Assembly (NCBI GenBank): GCA_023374025.1
Contig: SIJG01000058.1
Location: forward strand, 217,949-281,948
DNA length: 64,000 bases
Direction: 5' to 3'
DNA from: Heterodera schachtii
Taxonomy: Eukaryota > Nematoda > Chromadorea > Rhabditida > Heteroderidae
The translations under genes and the position numbers were made by a program. Below, piece by piece: positions 45,301 through 58,370 of the stretch. How positions within the stretch are numbered: position 1 is the stretch's first letter; each line of letters starts with the position of its first letter. The notes beneath the pieces are model-generated. The model was given only the letters and a program-made list of their open reading frames with translations, was not told the DNA's origin and ran no database searches.

Positions 45301-48300
45301 TTATTTTGGTTTTTAAAAATTCTAATATTACAATTTTTAAAAGTTCTAATAAATATAATTTAAATATCAGCCGCCTATAAAATTATTGATAAAGTAAAAC
45401 ATTGATTGTTCTAGAGTTATCACAGAGCACTCAGTCACAATCGAAAAACAAAACACGCCTCACTCAACTAACGGAGATTTTTGGCCGACTTTCAGTGCCA
45501 AACACTTAACGCACCTACTTGTTGGGTATAATGAGTTATAATTATTTATTTGAATTAGAGCCAATACAGTAACAATGATGTTCTTTTCAGTCGGTATATT
45601 CTCCAGTCATTCTTTTCCCCCGCTGTTCTGTCGTGTCCATTATTATTTTATTCTCTTATTTTTCTGTCTAAAATTATTTCTGTTTTGCTCCTTCCGTTTT
45701 TGGCATTCCTCTGACTCCGTCGTCATCTATTATTTATTTGTTTATTTATTTTATTTGATTATTTCATTTGTCTTCGAACAATAAATATTATTTTTCTGTT
45801 GTTCCTTTGCGGACATAATAGCTGCTAATTAAAAAATTAAGTAAAGGATAAATATTTATTTTTTAAATCCTCACCATTATATAAAAAACTTGTTGAACGT
45901 TTAAGCAGTACTTTTTCTAAACTACAAGAGTTGAAGAAACTTTTAAATTAGGGAATAATAAATTAAAATATTTTAAATTCAGAAACTTTTTCAGAAAAAA
46001 TAAGACTTTTAATTTTTGTACTTCCTAATGAATTTTTCAAAGATCATTATACAAAACATTAAATTACTAATAATAAATATTATAAGAAATTCAAACTTTT
46101 TGTTGTTTTCATATTTGGAATATTTTTTTAATTTAACGTGTAAATATCCTGCAATCAGAAGAGGATCAGAAAATGTAAAGATTATGGTACCGCAGATTTG
46201 TTAGAACGATTTTTTTTTCCGATGCGAGAGATATAATATACAAAATAATTAAACATTCTAAAAATTGACGTTAAGGGAATAAAATTAAGCCTTTATAAAT
46301 AAGAAAAGTTATTTTTCAAATCGAAATTTGTCATAAAAAATATAAAAACAATTTTTAACCATGTCATTCGTAAAAAGTATTATAATTTGTGAAAATTAAT
46401 TAATGCAGAATTTGAAAAGGTATCCAAATAAACACATTGAGTTAATTCTGTTTTAAATGGTTGTATAATAAATTTTTATTCATCAGCAGAAAAAAATGAA
46501 TAAATAAAATTAAATAATGTAGAATCTGAAAAAGCAACCCAACCACATTAAGGTAAATGATTTAATGGTTGAATTATTTCAAAATAATTCGAAAATAAAT
46601 TAGATATTAAAAAATTTACTTAAATTAAAAATTCATGTCCATTTCAAAAAATGATTTAAAGTTTCTTTGAAAATCAATTGAAATATATATTTATTGCGTA
46701 TGCTTAATATAATTTTTAAAATTAAAAACAAATTCTGGTGGCATATCACTTCTTTATATAATTATTAAAAAGTTAAAAAACTAATTAAAAAAATTTTTCA
46801 TTACAACTCAAAATAAAATCCACATTTAGCCGATACGACAAAAGAAAAAATATATTGATAGAAGAAAAGTCCATATATTATTAAATTTGTGTAATTTTTG
46901 AAATTTATTATGCTATTTTTTCTTGGTTCAGAGAATCATGAACAATACAAGAGTCGTTGCAATTGCAAGATAAAGAAGCAAAAAGAAAAATTAAAAATCT
47001 ATTTATCATCTATGAGTTTAAAACAGCTGAGTGAAGACAGAAGGAATGAAATATAACATGAATATCTAATTGAGTAAATTTTATTTATAAAAATTAAAAA
47101 ATAATGAAAAAGACATTGGCCATTAAAAGGTTGTCGCTAGAAAAAAAACAATAAAAATGATAATTTATTTTGCATATTTTTTGACCAAGAAGAAATTAAT
47201 CTAAAAGTTCAATCTATAAATTCTTAGCAGCCTGAAATAAAAATTTAATAAAATGATTTATATATATTTATAATATGCGAAAAAAACTTTATCACTTAAA
47301 TAAAAAGAAAAACCTTTACTGATGGAAGCCCCGGCTTTCACGCCAAACCATGAATCCTGAGAATAGAATATTAATATTAAAAAATTCGAAATACAGGCTT
47401 TAATTGTGATCTTTTTAAAAATATATAATTGAATTAATATGTGTAAAATAGTCATGTATTAATAAGCAACAAAGTAACACTAAAAGAACATATAAAGGTA
47501 AAAAACATTTGCATTCCGATATATTAAGATTAGAAAAAGGTTTTACATATATATAACTATTAGTTCATTATTATTTTTGATAGGTAAATGAATGATTTAA
47601 AAGTTGATGAACTTTATTACTTATAATACCTAAAAACAAGAAATATAAACTGAAATTAACCATTTTTAACAGTATTGGGGATATAAAAAGAAGCACTAGG
47701 GAAATTGAATTGGTTAGATTTAAATCTAAAAATAAATTATAAAATTTTAAATTATAATAAATAGTTTATTAATTTTTACTACAAGCTAAAAATAAAGACA
47801 GCTTATTTATTTCACGACAAATATAATTAGCAAAATAAAGTAAGAAAATAATTATGAATACTAATGTGAATATATTTAAATAAACAAATACATAATCTTT
47901 ACAGATTAGATAAAATAAAAGTAATTCATCAAGAACTTAACGATTATAGACCTATAATTTAAAAAAATTTACTTGGAAAGTTGAACATCTGTATAACATT
48001 AAAAACATTTGAATTATGAGTTAATTGACCTTAAAATTTCCCAGATTTGATAATACATACAATTAATCCACTATTTAGCTTTAAAAGATTAATACTATGA
48101 AGCCAATTTTTCATTTAGCATCCAAAATTTAAAAAAAAATTATTTTGAGGATTATTTATTTTATTTAAATATATGCTTTTTTTGAAAAACATTTATAGTA
48201 ACTTAGGTTTAAAAAACCCGAAAATTGAAATAAATATAAATGCGAAAAACTTTTTCGAAAATTTAAATGTAAAAAAGAATAATTCTGAAAATTGAAATAA

Positions 48301-49120
48301 ATTTAAAATGCAAAAAAGTTTTATTTAAATTAAGATGCAAAAAAATAGCAATACTCCATGGATAATAATTTATAACACAAGAATGTTTTAATTTTTATGT
48401 AAAATAAGATTATCAGATTAAAAAAATAGATTTAACGTTACACAACACAATCAGTTCATTTAACAAATACTCATTATTTTCATCTTTGTTCAAAATTATA
48501 ATATTATTATGTATCGGATGTTAAAAATAGAAATTTTAAAGATATAATAAGGAATAAAGAAAAATAACCGCACAATTTTAACGACAAACACTAAAAGGTG
48601 AATAGAAAATTAAATTATTTTATAAATCAAATGAATCAATGCTGCATATAATAGTTGGATGGGACCAAAATAAAAATATATTTTCAAATAATAATCTTTA
48701 TATATATATATATTTTAATATTCTTTAAAGTTGTGCAATATTTACCATAATAGGCAACAAAAAATTAAAAAAAGCACAATAATAAAGAATGGAACATAAC
48801 TTTTATAAAATTAAAAAAAGTTAATTCAATAATTCTGTTTTATTTAAAAAAATAATAGCAAATTTAAATTTAATTATTAAAATTTTAAAAATAAAACAAG
48901 TGACAATTTACCAGTGACAGTGGCGATGGCCTTGCACAGAGACGGAGTGATTATTCAAAAATAAATACATTTTGAAAAAAAAGATTTAAAAATAAGAAAA
49001 GGATGACTGTATAACCTATTAATTTGCATCTGAAAAGTTTAACATAAAACTTAAGCTTTATATTAACAAGATGCCGTAAGTTTGTCACTAGGCAAAGAGA
49101 CACACAGTTGAATAAAATGA
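45301..49120. other. AT-rich stretch with one pyrimidine-rich segment
   Basis: 45420-45830 is of more ordinary composition; TGTTGGG at 45529-45535 could be an LTR edge of the neighbouring retroelement, but no matching LTR was found, so this is not annotated as one. From 45830 on it is AT desert with islets at 47325-47360 and 48910-48955. Confidence 0.4.
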
Positions 49121-49238
49121 ATAAATATTATCTCTTCTCTTTTTGCTTAACTCCTTAATTAACTTCGAGCAACTAAAAACCGTGAACTGTTATGTCATGA
49201 TGGGTTTGAATACAGACAGAAGGGCAAGATTATCAATT
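49121..49238 (+). repeat. Dispersed repeat with a copy at 10431-10545
   Basis: Direct-orientation copy 38.7 kb away; see the first copy for shared words. Confidence 0.65.
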
Positions 49239-50814
49239 ATCATAAAATTAATTATGAAATTTTTGAAAAACTAATGAAATTTAAAATGATTAACATTTTT
49301 GACTTTATATAAATTGTAGACATAAATTTATAGAAGTTAAAAATATATAAATTAACATAAACTTAAAATTATTAAACTAAATAATTAACAATAAATAAGT
49401 CCAATAAGAAATACTATTTAATAAATAAAAAATGTTATTTTAAATATACCGAATTGAAAAAGCCAACTATAGACATTTTTTTAGCAGATTAGATTCAGCT
49501 TCTAATGCATGATTATACGAAAGCCCAAAAAGTAAAATATAACGTTAGAAACAACAAAATTAACAGTAATTCAATAAAAAAACTATATCTCAATGAATAA
49601 TAATGTGAAGATTTTAATTTATAGCATTGAAAATTATATAAAAATCCAAATTTTAAGAAGCTGTTCATCAATCAATTTTTTTTTAATTGAATAATATTTT
49701 TTTATGTTGGTGGATAAGTTCTGAAAACACAAATTTTAAGAGAAGCACCCAAACATTAATTATTTAAAAGAATTTAAATCTATCCTAACTCACCAAAACA
49801 ATTGCTTCCCCAGTAGATAAATTGTGTATAATTCCTAATACTCCCCATAGAAAAATGCTAATAAACTTTTTAAAATATTTATTTAAGGAAAAAAGAGATT
49901 GCTAAAAATAGCTAAAGCTGTTTATCGAAGGCTATGAGAAAAATTCATTAAACTCAGTTAAAATAAATAAATCATTAAGTAATAAATGCTTGTAAACTGG
50001 ATAAAATAAAAAAGTAAAAAATATAATTTTCTATTTGACGAGGTTGATGCAGTATCAAATGTTTTGGTAGGAAGAAGAAGATTAGAGACTCTAATATTTG
50101 TTAATAATTACAAATTATGAATATTTGCTGATTTATTTCAATATAATTGAAAATGAGATTAAAAATTATTTTAGAATTATAGTAATCGCATCCGGTTGAG
50201 GATTACACAAAACCCATCGAGTGTCTCAATTGGTATTTAAGTTAATTAATTTCCAACTTTTAATTAAACATACTTTGTAAATCGAATATTTTTGGATAAT
50301 TATCAAAATCTTAAACTGTACAGAATATTTAAATATAATTACTGAGAGAACTCAGCTAATAAAAGTGCTTAAGATTTAAACACAAATAATGAAAATTGTT
50401 AAAAAATATAATTTTTCATATTTCTTCTTTTTATCATCATCTTCCATCAATTCCTTTCACCTGCCAGCCCCCCCCCCCCTCACGTCCTTTTCCTTCGCTA
50501 TCAAATATTTTATGACTAAAGTTTTCCCCGCCAAAACGGCCTTGAAAAAACGACGCCCATTTTTGCACCAAATCAAAATTGTTCTCTTCGCATCGATTAA
50601 TGCGCGAGAACACATTCATTCACTATTAAATTTTAGTTGTTAACAAAATAAAATTAATAAATTTTATTTTAAGATTTCTAAAAATGGCCAAAATTGTTAT
50701 CGCGCCCTACAAAAAATTACTACGGTAGTTTAATGTTTCCTAAATATTTTAAAATAATTTGAAATAACAGGAGAGTGGCCCAAGCAAAAAAACACCGTCA
50801 AAAGCAGAAGCGCA
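49239..50814. other. AT-rich stretch, no gene supported
   Basis: Includes a GC-richer islet at 50440-50600 with a run of 12 C (50468-50479). An 84-codon frame crosses it but has no recognisable motif. Confidence 0.4.
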
Positions 50815-50925
50815 AGAACAAAGCAATAAAGAAAAAACAGCCCAAACCTTATTTTGAAAATTTAGGCTCATTAACCTATCAAAAAACCACAAAATGAGGC
50901 TAAAGCCTCAGATATACCAGCCCTG
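50815..50925 (-). mobile_element. hAT-like end, fragment B
   Basis: On the minus strand starts CAGGGCTGGTATATCTGAGG and continues with the same GAGGCTTTAGCCTCA and AATGAGCC-type units as 42540-42657. Left partner not found. Confidence 0.45.
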
Positions 50926-51303
50926 CTTAAAACCAAAATTGGCCCGGATACAGCCATAAAATATGCAATTAACAAATAAATCATAAATTAAATAATCAAA
51001 AAAATTATTTTAAAAATTATTAAATATTGATTTTTCTGCTTAAAACCAATTAAGAACATTAAACAAATTCCTTAAGTTATAAATAATCTGAAAAAAATAT
51101 TCATTATTTTTATAGATTTCAAAGAACAGCTGCATCTGGGAAAACCAATAAATTAATTAAATTGTTTTATGTTTAATTATTATTAATCATCAAGATAAAA
51201 TCCAAAATATAAAAATAATAGCTTAAAAAAATCATTTTTAAATAGTATTAGAACTTATTAACATTTTAAAGTTAATAATGAAATAAATTTGTTATTATAA
51301 CTT

Positions 51304-51623
51304 GCAAGAGAAAAATAAAAAAATTGCATATAACTTTAAAATAAACTAAATAAACCAAAATATTTGCAAAAAATATTTCAATTTTTAATATTGAAAAAAA
51401 AATTAAAATAAATCACTACGACTGCGACTATAAAATTATACACCGGAAAAACTAAAATAGAGAGCAATTAAAACCCGAAAATACAATAAAACAATTTTTT
51501 AATGAAAAACTATGCATAAGACGCTGAATAAATTAAGGTTAAAAATATAAGAAAATTAAAGAAAAAGTTGATTTAACCAAATTAAAAAAAATACAAAACT
51601 AAATGAAATTCTTTACAAAGGAG
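51304..51623 (+). repeat. Dispersed repeat, block 1 (copy of 3334-3655)
   Basis: Direct-orientation copy about 48 kb away, nearly identical. Confidence 0.85.
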
Positions 51624-51645
51624 CAATTATTAACTTAATTAAAAA

Positions 51646-51749
51646 AACCAAACTAATAAATTAAACGAATGATTAATTTATTTTATTTAATAAAAAAATA
51701 CGAAGATTAAAATTTAAAACAAAAAGGAAAACATAGTAAAAATAAATAA
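51646..51749 (+). repeat. Dispersed repeat, block 3 (copy of 3885-3988)
   Basis: Here it lies between blocks 1 and 2. Confidence 0.75.
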
Positions 51750-51750
51750 A

Positions 51751-51965
51751 TTTGTTCATGGTTAAAGTTAGATGCGAAAAAAAGGTAAGTATAATCGGTC
51801 CAAAAATACAATAATGTGAATTAATAATAGAACAATAAATAAATAAAAATACTTTTTCAATTCAATTTTATATTAAAAAAATTCTTATCATAATTAATTC
51901 AAATTTCCCATAATTTCCCCCTCCCCAATACCATTCCTCCACCCTTGTACCGGCGACCGAATCGC
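51751..51965 (+). repeat. Dispersed repeat, blocks 4 and 2 (copies of 4648-4714 and 3656-3832)
   Basis: Block 4 runs directly into block 2, ending at CTTGTACCGGCGA then ATCGC, where the match to 3832 stops. Confidence 0.8.
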
Positions 51966-54900
51966 ATGAACCGATTTATTTTCATAAAAGATATTTTTTC
52001 CGACCAAAAGGCATAACGGTATATTGAAGAAAATTATTTAAATAAAATCCTTATATGAAATGAAGAGCATTTATTAAATAATAAAAAAAGGTACTTAAAA
52101 ATAAACAAATTAAAATGCAATTGCTAAAAGATAAATTATTAAAAAAATAATTTGAATAAAAAAATTAATAAAAACAAAAATAAATCAAAAGGCAAAGGAA
52201 AGTCGTAAAGAAAGAACCACAAAAGCCAATAAATTAACCAAAATAACCCAATTAATAACGTAAATTTAAATACACGACTTTGTAAAGGTTAAGTTTGGTT
52301 TAACCTTAACATCGACATTTATTTTAAACTTTAAAGTACAGTTTATTTACAATTAATAATGAGCTAAGCCAAATATTAAAAAATTTAAATTCATTACAAT
52401 AATCTTTCTTAGGATAATACATTAAAGAATAATATTTATTTATAATTTATAAATTAAATTTGGCAATTCTCATTCGACTGCCACTTTTGAACAGGTTGTT
52501 ACGCATGACAAAGGCGGTGATTTGAGTACCTTTTGTGTGTTGGTGGGCTGTTTCCAATGCTCAAGTCAAGGTATGAGAACGCAGAAATTAAAAAATATTA
52601 ACTCAACTTCTTAAAAATAAATTTTTAAATTTACTAATCATAATTACAAAATTATTTCATAGTTTAAACAAATTTTTTAAATTCAATATATTACTCACCA
52701 AATTCTTTTAATAGCATATAAATAAAAATTAAAGATTTAAACAATGATACATAAGAAAATAATAAAAAAATTTTCTTCTATTTATGTATTGTATATATGT
52801 AAAATGAAAATAAATATATAAGTCAGATTTTTATAAGTTTTTAAAAATTTAGATAATTTATAATTAAATGGAAATTAATGCAAAAACTTTCTTAAAAGAG
52901 TTATATGAGAAAAAATTAAAAACTTTAACAACGCATCAATATCTCACAATTTGATAACAAGTATTAAAATTTTCTTTAACCGAATTTCTCATTTAATTCG
53001 TTCATTTTTTCTTCAATAACCAAACTTTTCCTTGAAAATATTCCCACCGCCAACTATGAATTTTTCAGCCAACGAAGGCGATAAAGTGGTGCCACGACCC
53101 TGGACTATTCAGCAAGAAAATAAAACTGCAATCATAGCGACAAAATTAACAAATGCTATCTCAAAAAGTGAAAATTGAGGATCAACACCTGAAATTAAAA
53201 ATAAAAATCAAATAAAAACATAGTATTCAAAGAAAGAATGTAGTCGGAATAATACACAAATAAATACGAAACACCAATTTTTGTTATTTGAAAAATTATA
53301 GTTTTTGTAAAGTTATGTATTTAAAAAAAAGCTTTCTTTATTTAAAAAATTTGAGCCTTATGCGACTTTTTTGAATTTTTAGAAAAATTCGCCAATCCCA
53401 AACCCAAAGGTTTCGGGAAAAATACACCACTAAAAATTGAGTTTTCAATGTGAAAAATGCACCCCTAGTGAATGGCTTTTGAAAAACTTAAAATTAATAT
53501 ATGTTTATTAACTTTTTCTTTTAATTCCTCTCCAAAGTTATTTAATGATAAAAAAATAATTTGAAAAGTTATTCAACATTTTTAATTTTTTCTAAAGACC
53601 AAATAATAATATTAAACTTTTTAATTTATGCCTAATTAAGTTTTTTAAAGCAATATTTAATATAAAAGCTGGTATGAAGGAATGCGTCAGAAACCCTGGA
53701 TAGTAGCATGAAAGAATCTAAATTGTCAACTATAAAGTAAATACGGCATAATCTAGTGCCAAATTAAAAATACAAATGACTAAATTAAAAATAAAATTTT
53801 TTAAATAAAAAAAGATCAAAAATATTAATGAATTTTATGAAGACGTTATTTTTCAAAAATGCATATTCTTATAAAAAACTTATAACAAAGAGTGTTTATG
53901 TTTATTGATCAAAACAATTTTTGAAACTCAAAAAATTTTTCAATTTTTCTCCTATGTCACATTAAAGAATGAAACTGGAACAATTTTCCAAAGACAAAAA
54001 CACCTAAGATGTGAATAAAAAATTATATTATCTTTCAAATATGTAAATGAATTGAACATATGAATAAATAAAACTCAATTTTTCGTTGTACTGATTTAAA
54101 TGAAAAATTTATTTATTACAATTTGCAACTGATAAAAATAATTTAATAAATTATCAATTAAAATACATTGGATTTTATCACCATATATGTAGGATATCCC
54201 ATAATTACAAGGTTTTAAAATGAAATCATTGTAAAATTAAAAAATATTTAAAATGGTTAAAAAGAAAATTTCTTGCGCCTTACAAAATAAATAATAAATT
54301 TTAAAATAAAACAAAGGTAGAATCCGTTATTTTATTAAATATTAACAAAAATTAATAAAATTATTATATATATTTCAAAATAAAGAAAAAATTAACACAT
54401 CTCAATTCATCACTTGACTCATATTGAATAAAATTATTATTTTATGGTATCCTTAAAATCACTATAGTGCTTTTTTAAGAAATTCAAAAATTTTACTATA
54501 ATAAAAATATGAGTTTTGAAAATAATTTAAAAAATATGGAGTAAAATTTTTCTTAATTTTTTGAAAATTAATACATATTCTGATAGAGAAATAATTAGAT
54601 TTAGTCAAGCTATTTTTATATAATTCCTTTCATTTTACTTTAAAAGACTAATTTTATGGTCACTATAAAAATATTTTATTTTTAATACAATTGAAAATTC
54701 AAAAAAATAAAAAGAATTTAGTAAAATTAAATACCAATAACATTTATTAAAAATAAAATAAAATAATAATTTTTCTTTTTTTTTAATGCCTCTATAAAAT
54801 AGTGAAAAATGAAAACTACTAAAAATAAATCATTAAGTAATTTAAAGAGACAAAATATATTTTTTATGAATATGACAATATTTAAATAATATACTGTTTG

Positions 54901-55020
54901 TTACAAATAAATTCTAAAAATTAATGGAAAAATTATTAAAAAAACTTGCTTCAAAAATTTTATAAATTAAATTTAGCAAAATGCGACCAGAAAAATATGT
55001 ATAATGTGCATATCCTTGAT

Positions 55021-55216
55021 CCTTGTCTAGAATACCGTGGCTTTGAATCAAGAAGGACTTAAGACAGTTGTCCGTGCTACCAAAGTTACATCGCTTCAAA
55101 CCCAATTTGTACGACAAATTTAAAAATACGTAAATATTGTGAATATCCTAGGTTTTTGCAAGCTTAAAAAATAAAAAACTCTTTAGCCTTGAATAGAAAA
55201 CCCGTGGCTTTGAACT
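55021..55216 (+). repeat. Pair of imperfect 28-base repeats, 166 bases apart
   Basis: CCTTGtctAGAAtaCCGTGGC and CCTTGaatAGAAaacCCGTG, both followed by TTTGAA, at 55021-55048 and 55187-55216. Confidence 0.55.
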
Positions 55217-56040
55217 AGAATATTAAAAAGTAAATAGAACACATTCATTGCCACAAAAATGAAAGAAAGAATAGAATAAAATTATTCAATTAAAGAAGGC
55301 ATCATTTAATATGAAAAAAACAAATTTAACCATCCGTATTAAAAAAAATAGCCAAAAAACCAAGGTCAGAGAAAGAAAGTCTACGTGAATAACAATTTTA
55401 ATACAAACGTACTAATATTAAAAAGATAATAACAAAAAGAATACTGCAAAGATGATTATCCCTAATATCAAACCAAGAGAATAGAAGCGAGATAATTAAC
55501 TAAAAATAAATACGTGCTAATTAAAATGCAATTACGCACTTATTTACTAATATGTCAATAATAATAAATAACAAATATTTATTGCTTTATGATTCTTAAG
55601 TATTACCATAAATGTGATTTTGATGCAATGATAACAGGTGGAAATTATCATTTTCTAATAAACTTAACTTTTTTTTTATAAAACAATTTTCAAATTAATT
55701 TATGAAAAATTGGAGTAATTTCATAATAATTTGGCCTTTTTAACATAAAGAAAAAAATAACAAAACATATACATTTTGTATATCTATAAGTCTCATAATT
55801 TAATTAATTCTAATTGTGCAACAAATTTTAGATGAACCTTAAGGTTTGATAAAAAAATAATATTTTATGGATGTGTTTTTTAACATTTCAAGAATTCATG
55901 TAATAAAATTTTTCATAAATTTTTTTTATTAATTTACTAATATTATTTCATTTTGCCGGAATTTTTTTAGTATTACCAAAATTTTTAAAAATATTTTTCA
56001 ATTTTCAAAATTTTCAAGAATTTTCTTGAAATGAGGGGAG

Positions 56041-56104
56041 TGGCAGTTTTAAGAAACGCGCTTGGTTTTTAGTTTCACGGCTGGCAGTTTTTAAGAAACG
56101 CTCT
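56041..56104 (+). repeat. Short tandem repeat
   Basis: TGGCAGTTTTAAGAAACGC at 56041-56059 and TGGCAGTTTTTAAGAAACGC at 56082-56101. Confidence 0.7.
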
Positions 56105-57002
56105 AGCACATGTTTGGTTAAGCCGACGACACATGGGAGGGTTATCTAAATAAGTCGAACGGAAAAACTAAATATTCGAAAATTAAAATTAGTTTATGAG
56201 CAACAAAGACCAAAAGATAAAAATTTTAACGACTCAAACACGCAAATGCACCTAAAAATAATTAAAGCATTTAAATTTTTATAAAATTTAATAAAGTAAT
56301 AATTTTTCTTTTTGTAGACTAAAGCTAATAAATTTACCAACCGATAAATTAAATTAGACTAAATAAAACCAAATACAACAAATAAACTTTTTATTTAATT
56401 CCTTGTCTAACTAATTATATTATTTAAAAATAACTCAAAGAAATTTTTTCAATTTTGATTTCTCCAGTTAAATTAAAATTAAATTTATGACTAAGAATTA
56501 TGAGAGTCCAAGCAAAATCCTTAAGATATAAGACGACATTTAAAAAATATTTTAATAGAGAAAATGACTATAGCACAAAAGCAAATATTAATTTTTAACT
56601 AAAATTGCTCTTAATCTATAAAATTTATCTAATGTAAAAAATAGTAAAAATAAAATTAAAAAATAATATGATCCAGATAAGTGTTGGAATTGTGGTTAGC
56701 ATCGCAAGATAAAAACAAATAAACTTTAAAGCATTAAAAATGTGGCATGGATTTCAAACTTTCAAATGTAAAAAATTTAATATTATATAAATGCATAAAT
56801 GAAGAATATGAGTCGCATTCCTGATGATTATTTTAATCAATTAAAAAATTTATTATAAAATAGATTATTTATTAAATAAATAATAAAATATATATAATTG
56901 ATCGAAAGAATAAAAAACGGTCACACTAAAGGTAGGTCACCTCAAACTCGACAGCACTAAAGAAAAAAAATTGTAGTTTATTGAGAAAAATATGATGAAA
57001 TA

Positions 57003-57037
57003 ATAATAAATGTATAATTGAGAACAATATTTGAGAC
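57003..57037 (+). repeat. Left 35-base direct repeat flanking a retroposon-like insert
   Basis: Identical over 35 bases to 58404-58438, ending in ATTTGAGAC. Confidence 0.85.
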
Positions 57038-57045
57038 ATGTTGTA

Positions 57046-57330
57046 GTGCAGTAGCAGCTACCGAAAGGTGCGTGGCTGGATGTTCGTGCAGCAGCAGCTA
57101 CCGGAACATGCGTGGCATGTGGAGTGTTTGGGACCGGGCTGGCTTCGCAATGGTACATGCGTGGCATCCGGGGAATGAGGATCTGCTGGCTGGGCAGTAG
57201 CAGCTACCGGAACATCCGTGGCACCCGTGCAGCATTGGGACCGGTAGGCTTCGCAATGTTGTACATGCGTGGCATCCTTGAGAAAAAGACGCGGCTGGCT
57301 GTGCAGTAGCAGCTACCGGAACAGCGATGG
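57046..57330 (+). repeat. GC-rich tandem array, part 1
   Basis: Contains GCAGTAGCAGCTACCGGAAC-like units at about 57048, 57091, 57195 and 57303, with intervening GGCTTCGCAATGGTACATGC and GTGGCATCC words. Confidence 0.75.
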
Positions 57331-57377
57331 TAATTTAAGAATATTTTTTATGCTTTTATTTTTTTATATATTAATGT

Positions 57378-57445
57378 TCTCCTGGGGGGGCTGCCGCCCC
57401 CCCCAACCCCCCCCGCTACGGCCCCCCCCCCCCCGGCCCCCCCCT
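57378..57445 (+). repeat. C/G homopolymer cluster
   Basis: Runs of seven G, then several runs of seven to thirteen C separated by one to five other bases (CCCC, AA, CCCC, GCTACGG, C run, GG, C run). Confidence 0.85.
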
Positions 57446-57650
57446 GCGTGGCACCTGTGCAGCATTAGGGAGCGGGATGCTTCGCAACGGAACATGCGTG
57501 GCACCTTCGTGCAGCATTATGGACCGGGAGGCTTCGCAATGGTACATGCGTGGCACCCGTGCAACATTAGGGAACCGGAAGGCTTCGCAACGGTACATGC
57601 GTGTGGAATCCGGAGCAAAAAGACCATGCTGGCTGGGCAGTAGCAGCGGT
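57446..57650 (+). repeat. GC-rich tandem array, part 2
   Basis: Three units of GTGGCACC, GTGCAGCATTA, GGACCGGGAGGCTTCGCAA, GGTACATGC with a period near 55 to 60 bases. Open frames across it on both strands are repeat artefacts. Confidence 0.75.
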
Positions 57651-58304
57651 GGTATTAAAAATCCTATAACTTTGCTTAAAGTTGTTCAACCTACACAAAC
57701 TTTTTTCTTAGGCTCACAATAATATATAAAAAATTATAAAAATAATGCAATCCATTTTATCACCAATTTTTTATTTCAAAAATTTTTAATTTTTTGGTCA
57801 GGCCAAAATCAGCAAAAATATTAAAAAATTCATAACTCACTTCAAATTAAGCGCTAATGCATCAAATAAAGCCTAAAAATTCAGAAAAATGCGGCCAATT
57901 TTATGATATTTATCTGCTATGTTATATACTAAAACAACCAAATAATATTTTCAAAAATCGCATTAAATTAATTAAATATTAAAAAATTCATAAATGCTCT
58001 CAGAAAGCACATTTTACAAAACCCTCATGATGGAAAAATTGCAAATTTTTTTCTCTACAAAACCTTCCATTACACCCCTAATCTATCTCCGCTCTAAATA
58101 AGCTTAAAAAATAAAATCATTTTTCAAGCTCAGGACCAAAGGGGGGACCCTGTGGTTTACACACTTTAAAATTAAAAAATTCACAACTTCACTCAAACTT
58201 GTCCGATTTGGGTCAAATAAATTTTCTCAGGCTCAGAATGATTTTTAGAATTTTTTAAAATTATTTCCCCGCATTCCCAAGTGCGTTAAAAGCAAGAAAA
58301 AAAT

Positions 58305-58370
58305 GCTCGCAGCACGGCGGATTCGAACCCCCCAGGAGCCGGCGGCACAGACCACTCGGCCATCCGTTAT
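58305..58370 (-). ncRNA. tRNA-like Pol III head (Leu/Ser-type, shortened)
   Basis: On the minus strand TGGCCGAGTGG (58362-58352) is a perfect A-box of the Leu/Ser type and GGTTCGAATCC (58329-58319) a perfect B-box. A run of seven T follows near 58297-58303, a Pol III stop signal. The two boxes are about 11 to 25 bases closer than in a full tRNA, so the anticodon arm is incomplete, and the acceptor arms do not pair. It is a tRNA-derived promoter or pseudogene rather than a working tRNA. Confidence 0.6.

Larger units (their letters stand above)
51966..57002. other. AT-rich desert with islets, no gene supported
   Basis: Islets: 52465-52570 (plus-strand frame with GGDLSTFCVLVGCFQCSSQ up to a GGTATGAG donor-like end) and 53056-53178 (41-codon ATG frame with KVVPRPWTIQQENK). 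Either could be an orphan exon but neither is recognised. A pair of related words lies at 55021-55048 and 55187-55216, and a short tandem repeat at 56041-56104. Confidence 0.4.

Noticed and set aside
45529..45800. A 5' LTR for the gag-protease-RT fragment
   Set aside because: Only a TGTTGGG word and a pyrimidine-rich stretch were seen; no matching second LTR and no convincing primer-binding site.
57018..57722. Several overlapping open frames in the GC-rich array on both strands
   Set aside because: They arise from GC-rich tandem repeats without stops; the repeated peptides change with frame and show no protein-like conservation.
58305..58370. A functional tRNA gene
   Set aside because: The A-box and B-box are perfect, but they are too close together, the anticodon arm is incomplete and the acceptor arms do not pair.
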